In this document: piece by piece, positions 33,801 to 45,469 of the stretch | How positions within the stretch are numbered: position 1 is the first letter of the stretch | How the letters are laid out: each line of letters opens with the position of its first letter | NCBI GenBank assembly: GCA_029532415.1 | Contig: JAQOTA010000058.1 | Coordinates: forward strand, 620,001 to 684,000 | DNA: 64,000 nucleotides | Direction of reading: 5' to 3' | DNA from: Marasmius tenuissimus | Lineage: Eukaryota; Basidiomycota; Agaricomycetes; Agaricales; Marasmiaceae | Made by a program: the position numbers and the translations under genes | The notes under the pieces: generated by a model | Told to the model about the DNA's origin: nothing | Databases searched by the model: none | Seen by the model: the letters and a program-made list of their open reading frames with translations, nothing else

Positions 33801-35365
33801 AATTCTTCTTTGTCGCCAAACGCTTTCAGTAATTGTGTATTGCTGATTTGGCCGGACGAGGGTGTTTGGTTTCCGGGCGAAGCCAGGACGCTTGAGAACG
33901 GAGGTCTTGCGGGAAGATGACCAAGTTCTATGCCTATTATGTCGAGCTGGGAAGAAGTCAGGAACGGAAATTCGAACCAGTGAGCGAGCAAACCTGATTT
34001 CGAGCCAGTTGTATCAATTCCGCCTTCCCAGCATTATAGGGAGATGTGCTCGGATCTAACGAAAGCTCTGATACCCACAAGTCGCATTGTTCGACTACGC
34101 TGAGAGCAGAGGAGTAGATCCAGGACTCGACAAAAAATTGTGGCAGGGTTGTCTTTGAGAGGTCAGAATAACTCGCGGGCATGAACTGACATATTCACCT
34201 CTACTTCACGTAGCTTTCGGCCAAATGCACCCAAAAATGCTCCGACCTTCGTACAGACGTCGAGGATCCGCCCGGTATGTGCGAAGAGCTCGCATTGACG
34301 GGCAAGTAGGTAGATCCGAAGGTCAAAGACAGAGATAGTATTGGCAAGGATCAGGTCGCGATAAGCCTTCTTGGACACGGACAGCAGCGGTGCTGAGTCG
34401 TCCCTAGAATCGGGCGTGATGAATGTTCCAAACCAGGACAGGCTCTTGTCTTTGGATACTTGGTGAAAAGATTCCTCCAGCTCGGCATATTGTAATGATG
34501 CCTCTTCGTGAAGGTTGACGCCTTCGAACGATCTCGCCAAGCTTTCCTATCGAGCGCGTCACCCATACTGATTGAGTCTTCGAGCGTGAAAAGCATACTT
34601 TCAAGATGAAGAATGTACAAAAGTTCCACCCCGGCATCAACCTTTGTCCTTCCGACCTCTTTACCTCTTCCTCTCTCTGTGATACCGCAGTTTGGAAAGA
34701 CTGTAGCACGCCATCCTTGATCTTGTTAATGAGCTCTCCCCAGACAGCTGGATTATCTATCGTGTAGAGTAACTGGACGCATCTGGAAGGAGATGAGTTG
34801 TTTATCTCGGGATAGTGTTTGGAGGATTGACCGTTCGCGCTTATCAGTATTGAAGTCTGCGCGCATCTTGTCAAAGACGGAGCCTTTCAACTTTAAGAAG
34901 TTTCCACTGGGAGCTTTCGTGTCAGGTCGCACGACATGTAGGATGATCCACTCTTGGTTTTTTCTCGAGCAGACGATCGTGTGCCAGTCTTTGATCTGCT
35001 TTTTGACAGTTGACCTGTAGCCCTCGAGGTCGGTGTTCTGAAAAGCATACAAATTCAGGGAGCCGAATGTTAAGAAACGTATATTAACGCACTTCGCAGG
35101 AGACGATATATATGTTCAGAAACGGCTTCTCCAAAAGGGTCATCGGTACTTGAGAAGTGTGCTCATCGCGTACAGAGTCCAGTTGGACCAAGGACACGTC
35201 GAGCTCTTGTATTGTTCTGATAGATGTCCTCGACGGTGACTTCCAGTGAATGTTCCGGAGGGGAAGATGCGAGCGTAGGCCGCTTTGTATCTGCGTCCAT
35301 GTTGGGGAGGAGAGAAATTGCTGAGGGGCAGCATAGGAGATGAGGATGCTTCTTCGATTGTTCAT
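30816..35365 (-). CDS. TRS130: TRAPP II complex subunit, TRAPPC10/Trs130
   Basis: Many short exons span 4.5 kb. The N-terminus reads MNNRRSILISYAAPQQFLSSPTWTQI. The diagnostic block EWIILHVVRPDTKAPSGNF is followed by KLKGSVFDKMRADFNTDKRER. Central helical parts are seen (YELYILITTRAIDLYAKAGRRKFALKLHGSIAALDL). The beta-sandwich C-terminal region ends with STETYQTHGAETVLIMPRGG and a stop at 30816-30818. Trs130 is a large subunit specific to TRAPP II, the exchange factor for Ypt31/Rab11 at the late Golgi. Intron borders were not all resolved. The start lies 106 bases from that of MSH3, in the opposite direction. Confidence 0.85.
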
Positions 35366-35471
35366 ATCGTCAACGCTTGGACATGGAGGACAATGACAAC
35401 CTGATAGGTATTGGGCGCTTAATTGCCCCCAACTTGTTCCCTGCCACCACTACCACCACCATCCCGAGTCC

Positions 35472-38400
35472 ATGTCACCCAAGGGTGGCCGTCAAGCAAT
35501 CCTATCGTCATATTTTAGCTCTCAAGCCCCATCGTCTCCAGAACAGAAGCACACTAAGAAACGCCCAAACAATACCATCGACCTTACAAATAGTGACGTT
35601 GAGTCAGACAATCCAGAAGTTGGGCCCTCCAAGAGACAGAAGACCTCTCAACACACCTGCGCAAAGCTTACCTCGCCTATTGCCTCAGAACAGTGGCGCT
35701 ATGGATCTGCTCCCGCTGGCCCCTCGAACACAGACGCGTCAACGAAGGCGGCTAGGCATGAGGCTTTTAAGAAGAAGCTGTTGTTAGAGAACAAGAAATC
35801 ATCTCTGTTCAGGACTTCTTCTCGCGACGAAGCACTAGAGGAGGTCGTGAAACCCCCCGCGAAGCTGTTCCCAGAGTTTGCCAGACAAAGCAGTGGGAGG
35901 AGTGCGAAGAGAGCGGAGGAAGTCGGTCCAAGTGGCGAACCATATACTCCGCTCGAAAAGCAGGTGCTTCCCTCTCCGAGGCAATCATTTGTTGAGGCTC
36001 AACCATCTTTCGCCTGATAGGTTCTTCAGTTGCAGAAGGAGAACGTCGGCACGTTGTTGATGGTTGAAGTAGGATACAAGTACAAGTTCTTTGGTGACGA
36101 CGCGAAGGTAGTCGAATGTTTCATCCTCTTCACGTTTGTGTTTTACAATACGCTAGGCAGCCGCAAAAGAACTCGGCATCGTCTGCTTTCCTGACCGTAA
36201 CTTCACTGTGGCATCGATCCCGACTTTTCGCTGGGAAATTCATTTGAGAAAGTAGGTCTCACGCTTCTCATCCGAATACAGTCTCCTCACTCTTTCACGA
36301 AGGTTGTTGAGTCAAGGACATCGCGTAGGTATTGTCAATCAAGTGGAAACAGCTGCATTGAAGAAGGTTGGTGACAATCGCAACGCGCCGTTCGAGAGGA
36401 AGCTGGTTAGATTATACACCGCCGCGACGCGAGTACCCCCTTTCTTCATTTATACGGGCATAGTTAAGCTGAACTACAATCGCAGCTTTGTCGATGACCT
36501 GAGCTCTGTGGATGACCTGGAGAAGTATGTCCCGCCACCTATTCTCTGTCTAATCGAGGACGCGACCAAGGCCGGGGGCAATGATGGCTGCGTTACCATT
36601 GGAATGATTGCCATTACCCCAAGTACCGGAGATGTTGTTTGGGACGAGTTTGATGGTGGATTTTCTGTCTCTTCTGCATTCACTGACTAACTATCATCGA
36701 CATGACTAGACGTTCTTATGAGGCTTGACTTGGAGGTGAGCTTGACCAGAACCGCTCGCGGGTCAGATGTCCCCTTATCGCTCTCGTTTTTAGACGCGAA
36801 TTGAACACTTAAGGCCGACTGAGATACTCGTCATTCGTGAGGGCCTGACCCAGCCCACGAAGAGGATGCTGACCCATCTTTCCGGGTGAGATTACTCGTT
36901 CCGCACGCGTGATTACAGCTCATCGTAGCCCGTATCAGAAATGTTCGTTTGGAATATTTTGATAGGCAAATGTCATATACAGACGCATTCGATTTTGTCT
37001 CCGAATTCTACCAGTCAAGCACTACAAGAAATGGTCTGCTTCCCATGCCTCTCACTCACATTTTCGCTCAGCCCAGTTTTATTACTGCATCTCTCACAGG
37101 AAACCTCCTTGCCACGGTTTCAGGGTTCCCGAGACGTGTGGTAGTAGCTCTCGCGCAGATAATCAAATATCTGAAGAACTTCGACATCGCCGACACTCTG
37201 ACAGAAGCGAATCACTTCGACCGCTTCACAGCTCAAACTCGTAACATGGTACTGGGAGCCAATACACTCCACAATCTTGAAATATTCAGGAACGAGACAG
37301 ACGGCACCATTCAGGGATCCTTGTTGTCGGTGCTTGATTATACGAAAACCAAGTTCGGAGCACGCTTACTGAAACGGTGGGTTGGTCAACCCCTCACAAA
37401 CAAGGCGTGAGTACTTCTCATACAAAGCAAGTTTCGCTTCTGAATACATGGATAGTGCTCTTCAAGAGAGAACTGATGCTGTTGAAGAGATCATTTCGAG
37501 CTCCTCAGAGATGTTATTGACCCTTCGTCAAGTGCTCACAAACCTGCCTGACCTTGCCAAGGGATTGAGTCGTATCCATTACGGACAGGTTTGCAGCATG
37601 GCCCTTAATTTCGACTTTCCAAAACTAAAGACAGTCCCAGTGTACTCCCAACGAACTCGCGGTGATTCTACCGGCCTTCAGCAAGATTGCAACCGCATTT
37701 GAAGCCTTCGACGAACCGTCGCAATGTGGATTCACTTCCACACTACTGAACGAGATAATTTTTGCTCTGCCATTGCTGAGGGAACCGATAGAGAATTTTC
37801 TCGGCGCCATTTCCCTTCAAGCTGCCGCAGAGGGACGCAAAGAAGATCTCTGGAGCGACGCTGGGAAGGTATGCCGACTTGTCGCCTCAGTCTCAATCTC
37901 AATAATGTGTTTGCCCCTTCAGTATCCGTATGTCGAGGATTGCCATGACGTTAGTGAAGGCGCCCATTCGCCTACTTGGAGCTCACATGTTTGCAGCTAC
38001 TCCGCGTGTCCGAGGCTGAGCTTATGGACGAGCTCAAGTCAGGTAAGATCGTTCGGCCGACATCCAGAACATTGTTCACCTTATTATGTAGTCCGGAAAT
38101 TTCTCAAAATGCCCTCTCTTGAATACACCACAGTGGCCGGCGAAGAGGTAAGTCGAAAGAACGCACGAGAGATCAGTTTTTGATGGATACATTCGCTACA
38201 CAGTACCTCATTGAAATCAAGAACACCGACAAGCGACCCATCCCTCCTTCCTGGCCACTTATTTCGAAGTCAGTACGGCTTGCGGTTGGTTAGGAGCCAG
38301 AGATGACTTATTCCTTCGTCTTTTAAGGACCAAATACAACTCAAGGTATAGACCACCGGAGGTGAAGGTGAAGATGGAAGAGCGTTTGAGGTATCAGGAA

Positions 38401-39848
38401 ACGCTTCAGGTACTTCGAGTTCCGCGATAGACCTGAGGGCACAGACTCACCCGTGTATACACAGGCCGAATGTAACAGAGCATTCCGTACATTCCTATCA
38501 GAAATTAGCGAACATTACGGCGTTCTTCGGAATGCTATCAACAAGCTCGCGTTGTCTGACTGCCTGTTCAGCCTCGCCCAAGTAGCCTTGAAGGTAACGG
38601 TGTAATTAAAATTGATCATAGGGTAACCTTTTTGACGAATATCGTTTCAGCCAAATTATACACGACCATCTTTCGCCGATATCGACGAATTGGAGATAGT
38701 CGACGGACGGCATCCCATGGTGGAACTGATTAGATTGGACCCTTTTATCCCAAATACCATTCATATGGGCACGGGAGGAAATCCAAGGAGCAAGATTATC
38801 ACTGGTCCTAACATGGGAGGGTTAGTAGATTCCCACCGCCTCTTGAATAAGTACTCTGACTGTCCTTATGCAGAAAAAGTTCCCTCGTCAGAATGGTCGC
38901 ACTTATCGCGATTATGGCTCAGATTGGTAGCTATGGTATACTATCTTGTTTCTCGTTACAAAGGGACCTGCTGATGTTTAAATTCTCCCATCAGTTCCTG
39001 CCTCATCCGCTCGACTGAGCATGTTGGATGCAATTTTGACCAGGATGGGCGGTACGCGAAATTTGAGTACCTCCTGATCTTCATTGTCCTAATGTTCTGC
39101 CGCAGCGTACGACGACCTGATTCGTGGTCGCTCGACTTTTATGGTAGAGATGTCAGAAACCAGCGACATATTACGTGGTGCAACCTCACGGAGCCTTGTT
39201 ATTCTGGACGAGCTTGGCCGCGGGACTTCGACGTTTGATGGGGTATGTATCTCTGGCCTTCAGCAATCTCACCTCTCACAGTGGGTATTCATGATGGTTA
39301 CAGATGGCAGTAGCAAGTGCAACACTGCAACACCTGCTGGAAGAGACGCGCTGCAAAACTCTTTTTATCACACACTATCCAATGCTGGCAGTCGAATTGA
39401 GCAAAAAGCTTCCGCATCTCGTCGAAAATGTGCACATGGGATATACGACTGAACCGAGAATCGACGGGTCGCGAAGTATCACCTTCTTATATCGTTTGGC
39501 AAGCGGAGTAGCCACAGGTACTGGTTCCGTAAAGACCTGTTTTTCTTCGATCACTCAACGTTCCCATCCCAGAGTCGTTCGGCATAGAATGCGGACGTCT
39601 TGCACAACTTCCTGAGGAAATACTTGAAGTCGCAGCACGACGAGCCGCCGGCATGAGAAAGGAGATTGAAGATCGCCGCTCTGCCAAAAAGTGTGTTCAA
39701 CCAGTCTACATTCACGATATCACAGATCATTCACTGACTCTTTCGTTCTAGGATGCGTTTAGCAGTGAAGCAAATTCGTCACTGTTTACAAGACAATGAG
39801 GCCGCAAGAATACAACTATCGATACTCCTAGATATGATGAAGATTTGA
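35472..39848 (+). CDS. MSH3: DNA mismatch repair protein Msh3
   Basis: The N-terminus [15 protein letters not shown] carries a PCNA-binding box (Q-x2-L-x2-Y-F). Then come the mismatch-binding domain ([53 protein letters not shown]), the connector ([11 protein letters not shown]), lever and clamp exons, and the ATPase. The Walker A sequence GPNMGGKSS is split by an intron after GG. The stretch [34 protein letters not shown] and FITHYPMLA follow. MutS beta (Msh2-Msh3) repairs insertion/deletion loops. The N-terminus and the Msh3-type mismatch domain separate it from Msh6. The end at 39848 is 11 bases from the POL5 stop. All reading-frame breaks coincide with introns. Confidence 0.93.
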
Positions 39849-39859
39849 TGTATGTACAA

Positions 39860-42800
39860 TTACTCATGTGCAACCTTCTTCCGTTTCGCCTTCTTGCCGT
39901 CTGCAGTGCCATGACTGGATTTCTTGCGTTTCGCGGCCGTCGCTTCGCTTTTATCCCGACGCACAAGTTGTTTGCACATCTGGGTGGTACCTTTAAAACG
40001 ACTTGATGCAGCTAGGCGTTCCGACAGCTCGCCCCATTGCACGCCGCTCAATAACTTGTCTGCGTCTTGTGGCAAGGTCCGTTGTGTTTGACGGCTGGCG
40101 GATAATGCGACTTTGAATAATTCTCGAACCTGGGGAGCCGTCATTGTGAGTTTTCCGTCGCAGGCATTGGAAATGCAATTGAAGAGGGTCGTCTGCATCT
40201 GGGGGATAAACTCGGAGACCTCCTTGGGGGACTGAGAGGGAGTTAGACATCTGAGGAAAGATGAAGAATACGACATACATCGGCAGGTAGATGTGTGCTA
40301 AGATGCTGGAGGAGTTGCAAGGCCTGGCATCGCCTGTAGGCATTGACGGCCTTTTCCGAAAGGCTGAGGACATCGTTCCGCAAAGCCCAAGCTTCCGACT
40401 GGAAGCGGCGCAAGAACTCCTCGAAGAAAGCCGTATTCAATGATGAACTTTTCCGGATCAAAAAGTCCGAGAGGGACTCGCGATAGAGCTGCACTACGTC
40501 TTCTGCACGCCCGGAACTTATCAAAGCGTGCGAGATGAAGACACTGCAATCGGTCAGCGTCGATAGATCTCCTGTAGAACGGGCATGCGACGCTCGCTCG
40601 TGGACATTCTTCAGCACAGTCAAGGCAGAGTCAATATCGAAATCCGAGGGGAGTTCCTTGTGTTTCCCAATCCGTGACCGCAAAATTCCCTGAGCCTTGT
40701 CCGAAAGCTGTTTTTCGTCGGAGGTAGACCTTGTGGCGACGTCCGCGAGAGGCAGAACAACCCGGATGATCAGAGGACTGGTCGGTCTCTTTTTCAGGAA
40801 GATATCCACAAGATCGAGTACACGATTCTTGAAATGGATGGCTTCTCTCTCAGCATCGGTGTCTTTCAGTCGTCAGCATCCACGTATGTTACCAAGAAAA
40901 GACAGAAACTAACCTTTGCCTTTCTTTGTTTCATCGAGTCTCATCCTGAAGACCTCTGCCAAGTGCTGGTCTATCTCCATCATTTGGTCGTCGTCCATGA
41001 ATTCTTCCTCGCTCTCATCGTCATCTGTCTCGCCTGTGGCAGCCTGGATACCGTTGACTGCAAGGGCTTCCATGATCCGTTCTCGGAGTTCGCCGTCAGG
41101 CTCTTCGTTCCCACTATCCTCACCCTCACCCTCATCCCCATCCTCCTCTTCTGAGGAGGTCTCGTCATCACGATCTTGGTCGCCATCCTCACCCTCTTCA
41201 GCGTCATCCCCCTCTGAATCGCCTTCTTCCATCTCTTCGTCATCTTCTGCCGACGGGTCGCGCCTTTTTAGTTGCTAGATATTCCAATGATCAGCGTTGT
41301 ACGAGTATCAATTGGGATGGCCTACTCACTTCCAATATCAGATCGATCGTCGACTCCTTTGCAGCGGAGGAAATCAACGAAAATGCCTGATTTCCAACCG
41401 CACGCATGAATGCGGTCGACTTCTCCAGAAATTCGAGAATGGTGTCGACGAGGATATCCACAGGATCGGGTTCGGCTGCCTCGTCGTCAGCGCCCCCGGA
41501 CTTCCTACCCTTCTTCTTGGGTTTGGAGAGCAGGAATCCGCGAACAGTCTCGTTCAATTCCTGGATCTAGAGTCAGCACCCTGACTAGCCGTAGACGATG
41601 GGCGAAGAGGTGTTCGTACCTCAAGGGGAATTGAAACTTCGTTCTCTTCCGCACAGTACTGTTGCACAATCGAAGCTGACAACAACAGCTCGACGCCGCT
41701 CGCGTTTTCCTTGTCGGCCTCCGATACCTGTGTGTTGCCTGATCAGAGGGAGTCCCGAACCCGAGGCGAGAAAGGCGAACCGTTTTCAATTTAGCAACAA
41801 TTTGTCGCGTCTTTTCATGCACGGTGCTAATCTCCTCGTCCATATCGACCAACGAGCTGACGTGTTTTGTGTCGGCGAGGAGTTCATTGATAGACGATGA
41901 CACCTTGGATATCCAAAACTCTCTGTCGGATGCTACTCCGGTGACCTTGACCTTCGATTCTCCTGCCGTTGGCGTTTAAACTGATGGAAAGATGGTATAG
42001 GCTCAATTAAATACCTTCTTGAATGACTGTCGCCTGGACAGTTAGATCAGCAAGGCAGCTCAGCAACTTTGTCCGACAATGACGACGGAGGTCATCCGAA
42101 AAGGCGGGTTGGGGAACTGCTCGTAGCTAGGCCATGGGTAAGGATCATTTCAACCTTCTGAGACTGGAACTCACGCCAATAAACCGGCTTTTCTCCTTTT
42201 TCTTCTTAACGATGAAGAGACCATTCACAGCTAACCAGTCCAGGATTTGGATGACCCATTCATCGTCCTTCACTACAGCGCCGTTCCGTATCAAGGCAGA
42301 AACCTGATCGATAATCCATTGTCTGCGGGAATTACACGTCTCGATGCCGACGCTACGAAAAAAAAACGGATCAACATCTGAGTTCAAGTGGATAAACCGG
42401 GTTGGGTACCTCTCGTCATTGGACTGTTTGAGCAGGTGAGCAATATAGTGCTTGATGGCCGTCGTATCCATGGACGTCAAGATGTTCTCTACAGTCTTCG
42501 TCCTGGTAAGCTTATCGAATTGCTGGCTTCCATGAACACCGGTTAACTGCAAGATTAGGGAGAAACCAAGTTGCGGATTGTCCTTGACGAATTTTTGGAC
42601 TTCCATAGCCTACAAGAGCTGTGAGAAACGGTTTCAGCATAGATAGGACCAGTACGCACGGTCTGTGTTGCGATTTTGTGTAGGTATCGATCCTTCTTCG
42701 ACAGGTGATTGATCCATGTCCTCATGAAGTTTTTGGAGAATAACATGGGCATTAAATCCTCAGTCACCCGAAGCAACGATTTTTGAAAGACTTGGAAGCC

Positions 42801-44005
42801 CCAATACTTCCGTTCTACGGATGCGTTCGACGAGAAAAGAGCCTCTACAGCGATACAAAAGGGTGAGAGCTAGACGATTGAACAAATCCCATGCAACACA
42901 AACCGTCAACGACTATCCGAAAGAATTCAGGGAAATTGCTTTTTTTTTGTGCATCGGGATCCGACACGGGTAGGAGGATGTTCAAGATGACGTCCCAAAT
43001 GAAATGCAGTTGGGGCTTCCATGACCCCCCGGCGTTCTTCTGGGCATCTCCCGACTCGTCCTCGACTGCTGCTTCCTGAGTCAACGGACCGGTCAGTCAT
43101 ACAGAAGATGAGTAGACGAACTTTTTCTGACCTTCATTATGAGCGCTAATGTCTGCAGATTGCCGTTGCTCAGTACGTCGGTATCCTTGAAGGTCGGTGA
43201 AAGTAACGGTCGCCATCCTACCTTCCACCCCATCTTCTGTATTTTCAAGAGTAGCGCCAATTTCTCCGGCGACCACGCTTTGTTCTCTGAAAATAGCTTC
43301 TCTATAGTTGCTTGTCGTGCCTCCTCCTTCCACTCAACTTTCGATCCATCCAACGCATCGATTGCCAGACCAATAGTCCACCACACGCTTTCACGCAGCC
43401 ATGACTTTTTCTCGCCGAGAGAGATCAACTGGTCCAACACGTCTTCATAGCTCGATAGCGATGATGCCTGTGTGGCTGAGGACGGGGAGGTCGATAACGG
43501 TGTCTGTCTAACGAGTAGCCCAGAATGTATGATGGACGCGAACCCAAATAGACGAGCGAATAAAACGTCGCGTTCCTCCTGACCTGTCGATGATCCTTGT
43601 GCCTTAGTCGTTTCAAGTAGCAGTGAAGTTATCTGAGCGCATGTCACAGTGTCCAGGCGAGAGAGGAGCTTTGAAAGGGAAGAAAAATTATTATCATCGT
43701 TCCTCGATGGAAAGAATGTCCTTTCGCACCTCTGTAAGCGCAACCGAGAAGCCCAGCCTGCTGCTCTCCCTAGAGCTGGCAAGACCCCTCAAAAGTCTCC
43801 GTACGGAGTAAGATACGTCCTGTGCGTTCATCGTGTCCAAGGGATCTGCCTTTGTAAACTCTTCCTCGTCGTCTGAAGCTTGACTTGGGACCTCATGCTG
43901 GCTTTGGAACTGTTCTAGCGCCGAGATGAGCTTAACAGACGCATCCAGTCGCTCATCTCGAGAGGAAGATGAAAGGTGCCAGAAGAGAGGAAGAGTGGTG
44001 GTCAT
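39860..44005 (-). CDS. POL5: Nucleolar Pol5/MYBBP1A-like protein
   Basis: The first exon begins MTTTLPLFWHLSSSSRDERLDASVKLISALEQFQ and continues with VSYSVRRLLRGLASSRESSRLGFSVALTEV, the signature of the DNA polymerase V/MYBBP1A family. Long helical-repeat exons follow. A strongly acidic segment is encoded at about 41232-40980 (Asp/Glu/Ser runs). The C-terminus is basic (KRKKSSHG, KKAKRKKVAHE). Despite the name, Pol5 works in the nucleolus on rRNA synthesis and ribosome assembly, and no polymerase motifs are present. The length of more than 1,100 residues over many small introns is typical. Confidence 0.88.
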
Positions 44006-44383
44006 CTTCGCTGTGCCAACCTGAGTGCAGCAGCAATTTTTTTAGATGTGAGCAAGGAGGAAAGTGTGATTACCCCATATGGATACCAATTACATGCTCA
44101 CATCACATCGAATGATCATCCGGACTTATACCAACCGACTCTAAGCTCAAGGCAGTTCCTCAGTGGCTCGGGCGGTGAGCCTGCTTGATTGCGAACTGAC
44201 CACGAAGGATTATTGGGATTGATTGTGAAGTAGAATACAACGATGATGAATAAGCTATATGCCAAATATCTATACTCGCAAATGTGCAGGGGGGAAAAAG
44301 ATACGCTGGGTGGCTGGAACGACAAAGCTTATTACTTCCTGTTCGTTTGATGGTATCGAGTAGCTTAAATACCTATACTGTCA
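44006..44383. other. Intergenic upstream of POL5
   Basis: About 380 bases that should hold the POL5 promoter and the 3' flank of the next gene. Nothing coding was recognised. Confidence 0.35.
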
Positions 44384-45189
44384 CTAGTCAAGATGAACCG
44401 AGTGCCCTTTCACGCCCAATCGACACTTTTCACAATCCGCCCGAGGGCCCATCGTAAACTTTCTCCGTAACGGAGAACTAATGAATGGTGAATTGGATAC
44501 TGACATGTGGGCATCGGACAATGGGCTGGGGGAACGCGTAAATCCTGGATGGTAAACAGTGGTATCTGGTGTCGGAGGCTGAACGCTGATAGATGGCGGA
44601 ATCTGGGGGAACGACCGCAGGGAGATATGGGGAGGACGGGCAGGAGCAGTTTGTTCCATTGGCTCAGGAGCATGTTGTTCAATGTCGTCCATCGGAGCAG
44701 TGTGATTTGTGAATTCATTCGTATTCGATTCGAATGAAGGGCGTATTATCAAGGGATGAAGATGTGGTTTCGAAGCATTAGAATTCTCGATTCCAAACTA
44801 TGCACAGGACGACTGAGAATTATACTTTGACAGAGGACACAGGGACACACCTCATATCTCGAGCTTGTTGTCACTCCATCAACATCCACAGGGGTGTCTA
44901 TCGTCAAGCCACTGGCTTGCTGCACCCAATCCTCGGACGTACTGCGGTGGCTGTTGCTGAATGAGTTACCAGAGGGCAAGGGAGGGAAAGCCGAGCGGCG
45001 GTCATCTGTTGGTTTTCGATGCTTCTAAACTCCCGCAAGTCTTATAAGAGGCATGTCGAGGGCAGGCAAACGCTCAGAACTACGCACCGTAGGCCTGTGA
45101 GGAGAGCCCATGTCATCTGGCGACCTTGGACGTTTGCATTTGTGTCGAAAAGAAGGCGAAGGTGAAGGGTAATCAATCTCCATCTGCAT
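44384..45189 (-). CDS. Lineage-restricted protein with a C-terminal CxxC motif
   Basis: Three exons join in phase 0. Exon 1, MQMEIDYPSPSPSFRHKCKRPRSPDD, ends at PT. Exon 2 starts KHRKPTDDRRSAFPPLPSG and exon 3 starts FGIENSNASKPHLHP. The protein of about 230 residues is largely disordered (Pro, Ser, Thr) with a basic, nuclear-signal-like start. It ends in a compact, Cys- and His-containing tail, DCEKCRLGVKGHSVHLD, just before the stop at 44384-44386. I believe similar tails occur in other mushroom genomes, from memory only. No function is known. Cys-x2-Cys with the two His could bind a metal ion. Confidence 0.6.
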
Positions 45190-45469
45190 ATTTGTGTATC
45201 TTCTGTAGATTTGCGCAGTTCTGAATGGGGCGTAGATGCGGGGATGAGGGGAGAAGGCAAGCGATACAAATCAGAGGCGCGTCACGATCATGTCAAGCCT
45301 CTGAGTCCGAGCGCCGGTTCAATCATCTTTGTTATATTTCCAGCGCTCAACTTAGTGACATTGGAACATTTTCATATTGTCGCCAAAAAAGTGTTTTCGT
45401 ACTAGTACCTACAGATCTACAACAAAGAGGACAGATACATTTACATTGAGCACAAAATAGCAAAACTAC

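Noticed and set aside
39860..44005. A true DNA polymerase, as the family name Pol5 suggests
   Set aside because: No polymerase catalytic motifs are present; the family acts in the nucleolus.
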